From BQWY01 sp046351095 (GTDB taxonomy: Bacteria; Nitrospirota; Nitrospiria; Nitrospirales; Nitrospiraceae): 64,000 nt of DNA. The stretch is taken from NCBI GenBank assembly GCA_046351095.1, contig JAXLZC010000001.1:2480001-2544000 (forward strand). The letters are read 5' to 3'. The position numbers and the translations under genes are program-made. Numbering within the stretch: the stretch's first letter is position 1; each line of letters opens with the position of its first letter. The notes under the pieces are model-generated. The model was not told where the DNA came from. It saw only the letters and a program-made list of their open reading frames with translations, and did no database searches. Positions 37,841 through 45,997 of the stretch are shown here, in pieces.

Positions 37841-39046
37841 ATGGCAGATGAGATCTACTCCAGACGTCGGGTGCTGACACTGGCGGCAGCCGCAGCCCTC
37901 ACGGCCGCGGCTGCTCCGCGAACCCTGTTCTCCCTCACAAACACAGCGTCGGCTGCCGAGCCCGCCGCCTCGACGGACTCGAAACCATCCCCGCAACTTC
38001 GTCCGCGTGTCACGCGCCCTTACGACGCCGAGACCGACGTCTCGGTGTTTCGCGAATGGATCACACCGACCGACCGTTTGTTTGTGCGGAGCCACTTCGG
38101 TCCGCCGCCCGTCGCCACAGCCGATCCGGCCGCCTGGCGATTGGTCGTCGGCGGACTCGTTCGTACAGCGCACGCGTTCACGCTTGACGCGTTGCGTCGG
38201 TTCGAGCCCGTGACGCTGACCGCCGTCTTGCAGTGCAGCGGGAACGGGCGCGCACACTACCGTCCTCCCGTCCCCGGTGTGCAGTGGGAACGCGGAGCCG
38301 TCGGCAACGTGCGATGGACCGGCGTGCGATTGGTCGATGTCTTGAAACACGCCGCCGTCGATCTCGACCGTGCGCGGCATGTCCAGTTGGAAGGCGCCGA
38401 CCGCCCTGTGTTGCCGACGACACCGTTGTTTACGCGCAGCATTCCCATCGCGCGTGCGCTCCATCCTGATACGTTGCTCGTCACGCACATGAACGATGTG
38501 CCGCTGACCGCACTACATGGCGGGCCGCTGCGCCTCGTGGTGCCCGGATGGATGGCTGACGCCTGTACCAAATGGCTGACCGGTATCACCGTGCGTGAGC
38601 AGGAATCCGAGGGCTATTACATGCAGACCGCCTATCGCCATCCGGCGAAGCCGATTGAACCTGGTGCTGTGCCAGGCGGTGCCACGATGCATCCCGTCGA
38701 AGCGATGATCGTGAAGTCGCTGATCGCGAGTCCCGCGGAAGGCAGTACTGTATCGGGCGAGACCGTCACCGTGAGTGGTGTGGCCTGGACGGGTGAGGGG
38801 CGCGTGACACGCGTGGACGTGTCGACCGACGGCGGCCTTGTGTGGCGTGAGGCGACGTTACTCGGCGAGGATCTCCCGTATGCCTGGCGGCAATGGGAGT
38901 GGCAAGGCTCCGTGCCGAATGGGTCGGTGACGATTCTCTCGCGTGCGACCGACAGCACCGGAGCCGTGCAGCCGGAACAGTCGCCGTGGAATCCCGGAGG
39001 ATTTTTGTGGAACGGCTGGGATCGTGTGTCGGTTGTGAAGGCGTAG
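37841..39046 (+). CDS. Sulfite-oxidase-family molybdopterin enzyme (SorA-like)
   Basis: 401 residues with a Tat signal (SRRRVLTLAAAAALTAAAA). Molybdopterin domain with the Mo-ligand cysteine in AVLQCSGNGRAHY (about residue 132) and GVRLVDVLKHA; C-terminal dimerisation domain about 285-400 (VSGVAWTGEGRVTRVDVSTDGG). Family members oxidise sulfite to sulfate in the periplasm and pass electrons to cytochrome c; some relatives have other substrates. The next gene codes for a diheme c-type cytochrome, which matches the SorA/SorB arrangement. Substrate is inferred. Confidence 0.82.
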   Translation: MADEIYSRRRVLTLAAAAALTAAAAPRTLFSLTNTASAAEPAASTDSKPSPQLRPRVTRPYDAETDVSVFREWITPTDRLFVRSHFGPPPVATADPAAWRLVVGGLVRTAHAFTLDALRRFEPVTLTAVLQCSGNGRAHYRPPVPGVQWERGAVGNVRWTGVRLVDVLKHAAVDLDRARHVQLEGADRPVLPTTPLFTRSIPIARALHPDTLLVTHMNDVPLTALHGGPLRLVVPGWMADACTKWLTGITVREQESEGYYMQTAYRHPAKPIEPGAVPGGATMHPVEAMIVKSLIASPAEGSTVSGETVTVSGVAWTGEGRVTRVDVSTDGGLVWREATLLGEDLPYAWRQWEWQGSVPNGSVTILSRATDSTGAVQPEQSPWNPGGFLWNGWDRVSVVKA

Positions 39047-39048
39047 CT

Positions 39049-39130
39049 CGGAAGACGTAAGAAGTGAGACGGGAAACGGAAGACGGGAAACGGAAGACGT
39101 GAGACGGAAGACGTGAGACGGAAGACAGGA
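39049..39130 (+). repeat. GGAAGACGTGAGAC-type tandem repeat
   Basis: Degenerate tandem copies of a 7-14 base unit (GGAAGACG, GTGAGACG, GGGAAACG) fill the space between the sulfite-oxidase-like gene and the cytochrome c gene and run into the start of the latter. A trace of the same unit (CTGAGACGTGAGACGCC) occurs at 62341-62357. Confidence 0.75.
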
Positions 39131-39133
39131 CGC

Positions 39134-39742
39134 GTGACGTTTGTGTTTAGAACGGTGCTTGTGGGCCTATCGATTGTCGGGTGTGTGGCGGCGCTGTCGT
39201 GGGCTGAGTCGGAGGCGCCGACGCCACAGCTCGATCCTGCACTCGCTGGGCATACGCAGGGTCTTGTGCTCGCCCGCTGCGCCGTGTGCCACAGCACGGA
39301 TTTGATCGAGCAGCAGCGGTTGCCGCACGACAAGTGGCAGGCGATCGTCGACAAGATGCGGCATTGGGGCGCGCAGCTGACGGACGAAGAAGGTGCGGAG
39401 GTCGTCGCGTATCTCTCCGTACGGTATTCGCCGACAGTGCCGCGATCGAATCCGGCTGAGTCAGTCGCGGCTGCGGCCGCCGCGCCGGCAGTCAGCGACC
39501 GTCCTCACGGTCTGCCGCGTCGCGGTGCCACGCTGTTTGCGACCAAATGCCAAGCGTGCCATGGGCCCAAGGCTGCCGGCGGCGCCGGCCCGAAACTCTC
39601 CGGCAATCCTATCCTGCGCGAGGACGATCGGTTTTGGGAGACGGTGACGCGCGGACGCGGCGGCATGCCGCCCTGGGGGGCCGTACTGAAGCCGCAGGAC
39701 ATCGCCGACATTCACGCCTGGTTGCAGTTGCTCGCGGAATAG
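39134..39742 (+). CDS. Diheme c-type cytochrome (SorB-like partner)
   Basis: 202 residues from GTG 39134; GTG 39113 in the same frame lies inside the tandem repeat and is less likely. Signal peptide (VLVGLSIVGCVAALSWA). Heme sites CAVCH (about residue 50) and CQACH (about residue 138), separated by an Ala/Pro-rich linker. The first domain (QGLVLARCAVCHSTDLI...W..IV.KM) resembles the small cytochrome subunit of sulfite dehydrogenases; the second is an ordinary class I cytochrome with a Met in GGMPPWG. Probable electron acceptor of the preceding molybdoenzyme. Confidence 0.85.
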   Translation: MTFVFRTVLVGLSIVGCVAALSWAESEAPTPQLDPALAGHTQGLVLARCAVCHSTDLIEQQRLPHDKWQAIVDKMRHWGAQLTDEEGAEVVAYLSVRYSPTVPRSNPAESVAAAAAAPAVSDRPHGLPRRGATLFATKCQACHGPKAAGGAGPKLSGNPILREDDRFWETVTRGRGGMPPWGAVLKPQDIADIHAWLQLLAE

Positions 39743-39756
39743 GTCACAACGGTCGC

Positions 39757-40779
39757 ATGCCACGCATCACATCTACGGCGCGCTCACTGCATCGGGTGAG
39801 CTGGTCGATTGCCGCGGTGCTCAGCGTGGTCGTCGCCGGGACCGTCGGGTACGTGCTGATCGAAGGTTGGAGCGTCTTCGATGCGCTGTACATGACGATC
39901 ACGACCGTCGCGACGGTCGGGTTTCAGGAAGTGCACCCGCTGTCGGAGCAGGGGCGTGTCTTCACGCTAGGGTTGATCGTCTCCGGTGTCGGGACGTTGC
40001 TGTACGTGCTGGGCGAGTTGGGACGCGTGTTGATCGACGGCGAGGTGCGACGCGTGTTGGGACAATATCGAGCGGATACCAAAGTGAAAACGTTGAACGG
40101 GCATTACATCGTCTGCGGCTACGGCCGCATGGGGCGGCGTGTCGTGAAGGAGCTGCAAGCGAAGCCGCGCCCGTTTCTCGTGATCGAAAAAAATCCGGCG
40201 GCGCTGGCGGGCTTGGCCGATGCGGGCATCCTCGCGATTGAAGGCGATGCGACGCAGGACGAGGTCCTGCTCGATGCCGGCATCGAACGTGCGAAGGGGC
40301 TGGTGTCGGTTGCGCGCACCGACATGGAAAATTTGTACATCGTGCTCACGGCGCGCGGCTTGAACAAAGATCTCTACATCGTCGCGCGGGCCGGCGAAGA
40401 AGGATCGGAGCAAAAACTGCTTCGTGCTGGAGCGAATCGTGTGTCGTCGCCGTATCTGATCGGCGGCGCGCAGATGGCGCATGCGTTGATTCGGCCCGCC
40501 GCATTGGACTTTCTCGAATTGGCGACGCAGAGCGAACATTTGGATCTGCAGATGGAAGAGTTCGTCGTGCAGGACGCGCGCTTCGACGGGCAGACGCCCT
40601 GCGCCTGCGGCTTGCAGGATGATCGCGGCCTCATGTTGGTGGCGGTGAAGCGGCAATCGGGGCACATGGAATTTAATCCGGGGCATGACGTAAAGCTCAG
40701 CGTCGGCGATACGGTCATTGCGCTCGGCGAGCCGGCGAGTCTCAAGCGAGTGGAAGCGATCTTTCGAAAACAGGGCTAG
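39757..40779 (+). CDS. Two-helix K+ channel with RCK (TrkA-N/TrkA-C) domains
   Basis: 340 residues from ATG 39757. Two membrane helices flank the pore segment TTVATVGFQEVHPLS, so the selectivity filter reads TVGFQ where most channels have TVGYG. RCK domain with the NAD-type motif YIVCGYGRMGRRVVKEL (about residues 114-130) and ending VEAIF, with a TrkA-C domain about 255-338. It resembles ligand-gated MthK-type channels. It starts 14 bases after the diheme cytochrome gene, so may be co-transcribed; role in potassium or membrane-potential control. Confidence 0.88.
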   Translation: MPRITSTARSLHRVSWSIAAVLSVVVAGTVGYVLIEGWSVFDALYMTITTVATVGFQEVHPLSEQGRVFTLGLIVSGVGTLLYVLGELGRVLIDGEVRRVLGQYRADTKVKTLNGHYIVCGYGRMGRRVVKELQAKPRPFLVIEKNPAALAGLADAGILAIEGDATQDEVLLDAGIERAKGLVSVARTDMENLYIVLTARGLNKDLYIVARAGEEGSEQKLLRAGANRVSSPYLIGGAQMAHALIRPAALDFLELATQSEHLDLQMEEFVVQDARFDGQTPCACGLQDDRGLMLVAVKRQSGHMEFNPGHDVKLSVGDTVIALGEPASLKRVEAIFRKQG

Positions 40780-40835
40780 CGGCGGCAAGACTTCCGTCGC
40801 GCGAAGGCGTACGATCTTAGTGAAGGGAGCAGACC

Positions 40836-41195
40836 ATGGCGACGATGATTGTGTCCGGGAGTCACGGGACCGACGATCCGACGATGGCGACCTTGCCGTT
40901 TATGGCGGCAAGGACGGCGAAGGAGCAGGGCCACGACGTGATTTTGTGGTTGTGGAACGAGGCGGTCACGCTCGGCCACAAAGGCACCGCCGATCACATC
41001 ACTGGTGTGAATCTGACGCCGCTGAAAGATTTGTTGGCCGCCGTGCAGACCGCGGGCATTCCCATCTGGGTGTGCGGCGCCTGTGCCGTCGCACGGCAAA
41101 TTGGTGGTGCCGATTTGGTGGCCGGTGCTAGTATCAAAGGGATGGCCGACTACATTAAGGCCGTCACGGAGCGAGACCGCAGTCTCGTGTTTTAG
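40836..41195 (+). CDS. DsrE-family protein
   Basis: 119 residues, GGGAGC before the ATG. Alpha/beta DsrE fold with GTDDPTMATLPFMAARTAKEQGHDVILWLWNEA cut by typical motifs; the putative sulfur-carrying cysteines lie in WVCGACAVARQ (about residues 81 and 84). DsrE-like proteins transfer persulfide sulfur. In this neighbourhood (SQR, DUF2892, sulfite-oxidase-like) it may connect sulfide oxidation with sulfite formation. Confidence 0.82.
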   Translation: MATMIVSGSHGTDDPTMATLPFMAARTAKEQGHDVILWLWNEAVTLGHKGTADHITGVNLTPLKDLLAAVQTAGIPIWVCGACAVARQIGGADLVAGASIKGMADYIKAVTERDRSLVF

Positions 41196-41223
41196 CGTAC
41201 CGGAATCCGCGCGGGAGGGCCCT

Positions 41224-42267
41224 ATGGCACACGATGAGTCCGACGACAAAATCAAACTGAAACGGTCGCGTCGGGCCGAATCGCAACCGTCGATGGATGA
41301 CGAGACCGACGAGATGTCGTTGGCGGAGCAATTGGAATCTATTCCGACCGTGGCGCCGCGCGTCGGCGACGGGTATTCGGAGAAGTCGTCCGGAGGACAT
41401 CGCATCGGCGACCCCGGGTTCTCGATTTCGGAACAAGACATTCGACGGGTCAATACGCGTCGGGGGTTGCTGTCGCTGTTGAAACATCGCGATGTCAATC
41501 TCGACGAGGTCGCCAAGACCCTGCGTTACGAAGAAGAATTGAAGCAGCTGCAAGTCGAGTTGGTGCGGCTCCAGCGCTGGGTCCAAGGGGATGCGCAACG
41601 CATCGCCATCTTGGTCGAGGGACGCGACGCCGCCGGCAAGGGCGGAACGATCCGTCGATTTACGGAACACCTGAATCCGCGCGCGATGCGTGTGGTCGCC
41701 TTGCCGAAGCCGACGGACGAAGAGCGCGGGCAATGGTATTTCCAGCGCTACATTCGTCAATTGCCGAACAAGGGCGAGATCGTGTTCTTCGACCGCAGTT
41801 GGTACAACCGCGCGGTGGTCGAGCCGGTCATGGGGTTTTGCTCGAAGAAAGAACATCAGCGTTTCCTACAGCAGGTCACCGAGTTCGAGCACATGCTGTA
41901 CGAAGACGGCGTGACGATCATCAAGTTCTGGTTTTCGATTTCCAAGGAAGAGCAGTTGAAGCGCTTCGAGGCGCGTCGCCAAAATCCGCTGAAGCAGTGG
42001 AAGCTGAGCCCGGTCGACGAGAAGGCGCAAGAAATGTGGGACAGCTACACGCGCTACAAAGAAGAAATGTTCAGCAAGACGCACACGACGTTCAGCCCGT
42101 GGATCATCGTGAAGGCGAACGAGAAGCAGGCCGCGCGCCTGGAAAGTCTGCGCTACGTGCTGAACTTGCTGCCGTATAAGGGCAAGGAGACGGCGGGCAT
42201 CCGGCTCACGCCGGACCCGAACATCATCACACGATTCCACCGACGAATGGCCGAATTGGATTTTTGA
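41224..42267 (+). CDS. ppk2: Polyphosphate kinase 2 (PPK2)
   Basis: 347 residues from ATG 41224 with GGGAGGG upstream. N-terminal acidic/Ser-rich extension of about 75 residues, then the PPK2 core: Walker A GRDAAGKGG, Walker B FFDRSWYNRAVVE, lid region RFEARRQNPLKQWKLSP. One-domain PPK2 enzymes use polyphosphate to phosphorylate nucleoside mono- or diphosphates. The PPK2 subclass cannot be set by eye. No obvious functional link to the respiratory genes apart from energy storage. Confidence 0.92.
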   Translation: MAHDESDDKIKLKRSRRAESQPSMDDETDEMSLAEQLESIPTVAPRVGDGYSEKSSGGHRIGDPGFSISEQDIRRVNTRRGLLSLLKHRDVNLDEVAKTLRYEEELKQLQVELVRLQRWVQGDAQRIAILVEGRDAAGKGGTIRRFTEHLNPRAMRVVALPKPTDEERGQWYFQRYIRQLPNKGEIVFFDRSWYNRAVVEPVMGFCSKKEHQRFLQQVTEFEHMLYEDGVTIIKFWFSISKEEQLKRFEARRQNPLKQWKLSPVDEKAQEMWDSYTRYKEEMFSKTHTTFSPWIIVKANEKQAARLESLRYVLNLLPYKGKETAGIRLTPDPNIITRFHRRMAELDF

Positions 42268-42318
42268 CGCGCGGGGGCGCGACGGCGCCCCTCCGCGCGC
42301 GAGAGAGAGGAGGGTCCC

Positions 42319-42684
42319 ATGCGTACGTCCATGGTCATCGGTCTCCTGCTCGCGAGTGTCGGCGCGGTCGCCGCGCAGGTGTCGGCGCAAGACAGCACGG
42401 GGAATGTCGAAAAGGGCAAAGCGATCTACCAGAAGCATTGCCTCCGTTGTCATGGTCCGGCCGGTGACGGCCGGGGACCGGATGCCAACGATTTGATCGT
42501 CCCGCCGAAAAATTTTCAAAGCCCGCAGTCCCGCGCCAAGAGCGAGTTCGAACTGCTCGTCATATTGTCCAACGGCGTGATCTTCAGCCCCATGCATTCC
42601 TGGCGCGACAAGCTCAACCAGACGGAGATGCTGGACGTGATCCGGTACATCCGCACGTTGGCGCCGAGCCAGTCGACGTTCTAA
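42319..42684 (+). CDS. Monoheme cytochrome c
   Basis: 121 residues with signal peptide (MVIGLLLASVGAVAAQVSA) and GAGAGGAGGG upstream. Heme site CLRCH (about residues 41-45) in KAIYQKHCLRCHGPAGDGRG. A Met in SPMHSWRDKL is the probable distal ligand. Class I type, periplasmic. First of three similar small cytochromes spaced over 2 kb. Confidence 0.9.
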   Translation: MRTSMVIGLLLASVGAVAAQVSAQDSTGNVEKGKAIYQKHCLRCHGPAGDGRGPDANDLIVPPKNFQSPQSRAKSEFELLVILSNGVIFSPMHSWRDKLNQTEMLDVIRYIRTLAPSQSTF

Positions 42685-42709
42685 CCGTGGCGTTGACGAG
42701 GACCGCGCG

Positions 42710-43222
42710 ATGATCGGATATGGGAAGAGACGCCTGGCCGTGACGTGTGGCGTCGCGTTGGTGATGACGGCGCTGTTTGCAGCAAGCGGTAGCGGCGCCG
42801 ATGACCGCGGTCCAGGCCTCATGCGTCCACGCGTGCCTGCCGATCAGTTGGAAGCCGCGCGCGCCCTCACAAATCCGCTCCCAGATTCGCCATACGTCAT
42901 CGCCCAAGGCAAGTTGATGTACGAAGGCAAGGGAACCTGTGTCACCTGTCACGGTACGAATGGGCGCGGCGACGGACCGGCCGCCGCCGGCCTGCAGCCC
43001 TCGCCCAGGAATTTTCACCACCGCGGTTTGTGGCGACATCGGAGCGAGGGCGAACTGTTCTGGGTCGTCAAACACGGCAGCCCCGGGACGGGTATGCCGG
43101 CATTCGGCGCGTCATTGTCCGATGAAGACATCTGGTCGATCCTTCGATACGAACGGACGTTTGCCCCGCAGGGCGGACCGATGCATGGTCCCGGCGCAGG
43201 TCACGGTCGCCACGCGCGCTGA
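42710..43222 (+). CDS. Monoheme cytochrome c
   Basis: 170 residues with signal (LAVTCGVALVMTALFAASGSGA). Heme site CVTCH (about residues 76-80) in MYEGKGTCVTCHGTNGRGDGP; distal Met likely in GTGMPAFGASLSDEDIW. The tail is Gly/His-rich (GPMHGPGAGHGRHAR), possibly metal-binding. It starts 25 bases after the preceding cytochrome and is probably co-transcribed with it. Confidence 0.9.
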   Translation: MIGYGKRRLAVTCGVALVMTALFAASGSGADDRGPGLMRPRVPADQLEAARALTNPLPDSPYVIAQGKLMYEGKGTCVTCHGTNGRGDGPAAAGLQPSPRNFHHRGLWRHRSEGELFWVVKHGSPGTGMPAFGASLSDEDIWSILRYERTFAPQGGPMHGPGAGHGRHAR

Positions 43223-43486
43223 CGCCGCTTCGCGCCGTTTGGTCGCGTTCATCTCCTTCATCTTCCCTATCCCACGTACGAGTACGTCCATTCGGTTCGT
43301 TCCTACTCCTGTTATTTTTCCGTAGGTGTGTGCCTCTCCTCCAGCAGTGAATCCAATTTCGTCTCGGTGACTCCAACGTAGTGAGCAGAGTGGTCGACGC
43401 GAGGTTCGGATTCAGCATCGTCCGGGTACATGGGGTACCCGGCGAGGGTGTTCACACATCGTCATCTGTGTAATGAGGAGGGGGCC

Positions 43487-43920
43487 ATGACGACATTAGC
43501 GAGACCCGGTGTGCCGGTCGGGGGATTCAAGACGGTGGGACAGATTCAGCCACGAACGATACGGTGTTTGTGCGGACACAAGATGCAATGGGCGTGGCGG
43601 TGGAGCTGTTGACGTCGCACACGTCCGGCGCGTCGGTCATCGACGAGCAGGGGGATTTTGTCGGCTTCATCAGCGAATTCGACATTCTCCGCGCATTGGA
43701 GGCGGGAAGGGACTTGAACCGGATGACGGCCGAGGATGTGATGGCGAAGGATCGTATCGCCGTCACCGAAAACACCTCCGTCGACGAGGCCGTTCGCATC
43801 ATGGAAGAGAAGCGCCTGTTGAACTTGCCGGTGCGGAAAAACGGGAAAGTCACCTATTCGATCACGCGGCACGACCTCCTGCGCGCGTGGATCGGGTTGG
43901 GCGTCTCGATCGAAGGATAA
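43487..43920 (+). pseudogene. CBS-domain pair protein with apparent frameshift
   Basis: ATG 43487 has a strong GAGGAGGGGG site and begins MTTLARPGVPVGGFKTVGQIQPR, where TVGQIQPR looks like the start of a first CBS motif; this frame stops at 43612. The rest of the protein is in the next frame (TVFVRTQDAMGVAVELL, then two CBS repeats to GVSIEG at 43920). One missing base near 43555-43562 would join them into about 145 residues. Either a real inactivating change or a sequencing error; a short product from GTG 43564 is possible but has no ribosome site. CBS pairs bind adenosyl ligands. Confidence 0.6.
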
Positions 43921-44010
43921 ATCGTTAGGACGAGAGAACGGTGGGGCCGCGCGATCGCGAGGCGACGCGTGCCCTCAGCCGTTGCCGCGTATGTGTGGTA
44001 AGGGACAACG

Positions 44011-44388
44011 ATGAGCATGAAGTGGATGCCGGTGTGGATCGCAGGCGTGGCCATGGCGACGCCGCTGGTTGTCTGGTCCGGCGAGATGCGCGCTTCCGAT
44101 GCGCTGCCGCTCCAGAAAGGCGATGCGGCGAAGGGCAAAACTATTTTCGGCGAGAGTTGCCGGCATTGCCATGGTGCGGAGGCGGACGGTACGGGCGAGA
44201 TGGCGGCCTATCTGGATCCGCCGCCGAGTAACCTGACGGCGGCGACGACACAACAGAAAACCGACGATCAGTTACGGACCACGATCCTCACTGGGCGTCC
44301 GGGAACGGCGATGTCCGGATTCGAGGGCGCACTCACCGACGAGCAACTGGCGGATGTCATCGCGTACCTACGCTCGGTCACACGATAA
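44011..44388 (+). CDS. Monoheme cytochrome c
   Basis: 125 residues with signal (MPVWIAGVAMATPLVVWSG). Heme site CRHCH (about residues 50-54) in GKTIFGESCRHCHGAEADGTG; distal Met probably in GTAMSGFEGAL. Third small class I cytochrome of the group. A DUF3365 heme protein starts 14 bases after its stop. Confidence 0.9.
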   Translation: MSMKWMPVWIAGVAMATPLVVWSGEMRASDALPLQKGDAAKGKTIFGESCRHCHGAEADGTGEMAAYLDPPPSNLTAATTQQKTDDQLRTTILTGRPGTAMSGFEGALTDEQLADVIAYLRSVTR

Positions 44389-44402
44389 CGAAGGAGGGCG
44401 TT

Positions 44403-45008
44403 ATGTATACCGACTGTGTTCGGCCTGTAGTGGTCGTTGCTCTGGCATTGCTGCTGTGTGGGAACGTCGTGTCGTCGGCGCAGGCCGAGGAGGTCTCGCG
44501 GGAGCAGGCGGCCGCCGCCGTGGCATCCGCTTTCGTGAAAGAACTTGGTGAGGCGATGGCGGCGCAGATGGCCAAGAGCGGGCCGACGGAGGCGATCGCC
44601 GTCTGTGCAGAACTCGCACCGAAGATTGCCGGACGATTGTCGCGCGAACATGGCTGGAAGGTGACGCGTGTCGGCACGCGAGTACGCAATCCGTTGATCG
44701 GATGGCCCGATGCGTGGGAGCAGCAGGGGATGGCGGATTTCGCGGCGCGTCTTGCGAAGGGCGAAGAGATCGCGTCGCTGCAGATGAGCGCGGAGGTCAC
44801 GGAGCCGGCCGGGCGTTCGTTCCGCTATCTCAAGGCGATCGGTGTGCAGCCGAGATGCCTGTTGTGTCACGGGCCGGTGGAGACGATTCCACCGCAGATT
44901 CGTGAGTTACTTGCGGCGCAATATCCCCACGATCGCGCCGTCGGCTACAAACCAGGCGAACTCCGCGGTGCGGTGAGCATCGTCCAACCTGTGAACGTGG
45001 ACCGGTAG
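44403..45008 (+). CDS. DUF3365-family c-heme protein
   Basis: 201 residues with signal peptide (VVVALALLLCGNVVSSAQA). The family pattern is clear: AIAVCAELAPKIA, VTRVGTRVRNPLIGWPDAWE and a single CxxCH (CLLCH, about residue 158) followed by GYKPGELRGAVSI. DUF3365 is the heme sensor/carrier fold seen in Tll0287-like proteins; it can be a periplasmic redox sensor or carrier. Preceded by GAAGGAGGGC. Confidence 0.85.
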   Translation: MYTDCVRPVVVVALALLLCGNVVSSAQAEEVSREQAAAAVASAFVKELGEAMAAQMAKSGPTEAIAVCAELAPKIAGRLSREHGWKVTRVGTRVRNPLIGWPDAWEQQGMADFAARLAKGEEIASLQMSAEVTEPAGRSFRYLKAIGVQPRCLLCHGPVETIPPQIRELLAAQYPHDRAVGYKPGELRGAVSIVQPVNVDR

Positions 45009-45132
45009 CCGGCGTGTCGGTCTGCTCGCGAAAGTAAGCTCTGCAGCGCTCCGCTTATCGCGTCGTCTCAGGTATACTGCCCAGCGGGCGTGCGTCTGCA
45101 CGCCATGGAATCCTGTCACCAGCGGAGGCGCG

Positions 45133-45579
45133 ATGAGTCAGTCGGACACGGTTCGTGGATTTTTCGAGCACGATCACGATCGCCTGGATGGGTTGTTCGC
45201 GTCGTTTCGGAGTCAATATACGGCCGACCGCGCGGCTGCGCAGTCGGCGTTCGCCGCGTTTCGCGCCGGTTTGGCGCAGCATATTGTCTGGGAAGAAGAG
45301 TTGTTGTTTCCGCTGTGGGAAGCCAAAACAGGGATGACGCAGGCCGGGCCGACGGTCGTCATGCGACACGAACATCGCCAAATTCATCCGCTGCTCGAAC
45401 AACTGCAACGCGAATCGGACAAGGGCGAGAACATCGAAGCCACCGCCCAGCTGCTGTCCGATATTCTTGCCGCGCACAACATGAAAGAGGAGCGTGTGTT
45501 GTATCCCGCCATCGATCAAGCGTTGACCGACGAGCAGCGCGTCACCGTCTTCGATAAAATCGAACACTCCCGCGCTTAA
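45133..45579 (+). CDS. Hemerythrin-like protein
   Basis: 148 residues. Ligand set of a di-iron hemerythrin: His in FEHDHDRLD, His and Glu in HIVWEEELLFP, His in MRHEHRQIH, His and Glu in AHNMKEERVLYP. Single domain and soluble. Likely binds O2 or NO or responds to iron/oxygen. It lies at the end of the cytochrome island; a hairpin overlaps its 3' end. Confidence 0.88.
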   Translation: MSQSDTVRGFFEHDHDRLDGLFASFRSQYTADRAAAQSAFAAFRAGLAQHIVWEEELLFPLWEAKTGMTQAGPTVVMRHEHRQIHPLLEQLQRESDKGENIEATAQLLSDILAAHNMKEERVLYPAIDQALTDEQRVTVFDKIEHSRA

Positions 45580-45599
45580 CGACTCTCGTCGGGGAGTGT
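45564..45599 (+). terminator. Hairpin at the end of hemerythrin gene
   Basis: ACACTCCC (45564-45571) pairs with GGGAGTGT (45592-45599), with a small inner CGAC/GTCG hairpin. It spans the stop codon. T-poor tail. Confidence 0.4.
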
Positions 45600-45681
45600 G
45601 CGGGCTATTCTCTCCCGTCCCATGTCCGTCTTGAGCGTGTGTATGCTCCTCTGCGGTGTGGAGCGTCGGTTTGTGTCACTG

Positions 45682-45710
45682 ATGACAAAAGGCACACGTT
45701 TGTTTAGCAT
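45682..45710 (+). promoter_or_regulatory. Candidate sigma-70-type promoter of the toxin-antitoxin unit
   Basis: ATGACA (45682-45687, five of six to TTGACA), 17-base spacer, TAGCAT (45705-45710, four of six to TATAAT). Transcription would start at about 45717, the first base of the toxin GTG, which would make the message leaderless. Confidence 0.35.
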
Positions 45711-45716
45711 CGGGCT

Positions 45717-45997
45717 GTGAAAGTCTACCGCTGGAACGAGGAAAAGAATGAGTGGCTTAAGCGCACGCGAGGAATCTCCTTTGAGGAGATCGTTCTTGCG
45801 GTTGCGAAGGGTGGACTCGTTGATGTGGTCGCTCATTCCAATCCGGTGCGGTACCCGATCAGCATGTGATGGTTGTGGTTGTCCGAGAGTATGTGTATCT
45901 CGTGCCTCACCTGGATGGGGACAAGGAGATGTTTCTGAAGACGATCATTCCCAGTCGCAAAGCAACACGTGTGTACCGGAAGCGAGGAATCGTATGA
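45717..45997 (+). pseudogene. BrnT-like toxin with apparent frameshift
   Basis: From GTG 45717 the product reads VKVYRWNEEKNEWLKR then ISFEEIVLAV and RYP, a BrnT (COG2929-like) pattern, and stops early at 45869. The typical remainder is in the next frame (DQHVMVVVVREYVYLV, KTIIPSRKATRVY) and ends at 45997, overlapping the antitoxin ATG by ATGA. One missing base at the CCC run at 45854-45856 would restore a protein of about 94 residues. BrnT toxins are RelE-like ribonucleases. Either an inactivated toxin or a homopolymer sequencing error. Confidence 0.65.

Noticed and set aside
36221..38488. 755-codon minus-strand frame across the tetraheme and sulfite-oxidase-like genes
   Set aside because: Crosses two genes with clear cofactor motifs; product has no recognisable fold.
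43274..43287. ACGTACGAGTACGT palindrome in the gap before the CBS gene
   Set aside because: Single occurrence without promoter context; insufficient for a regulatory call.
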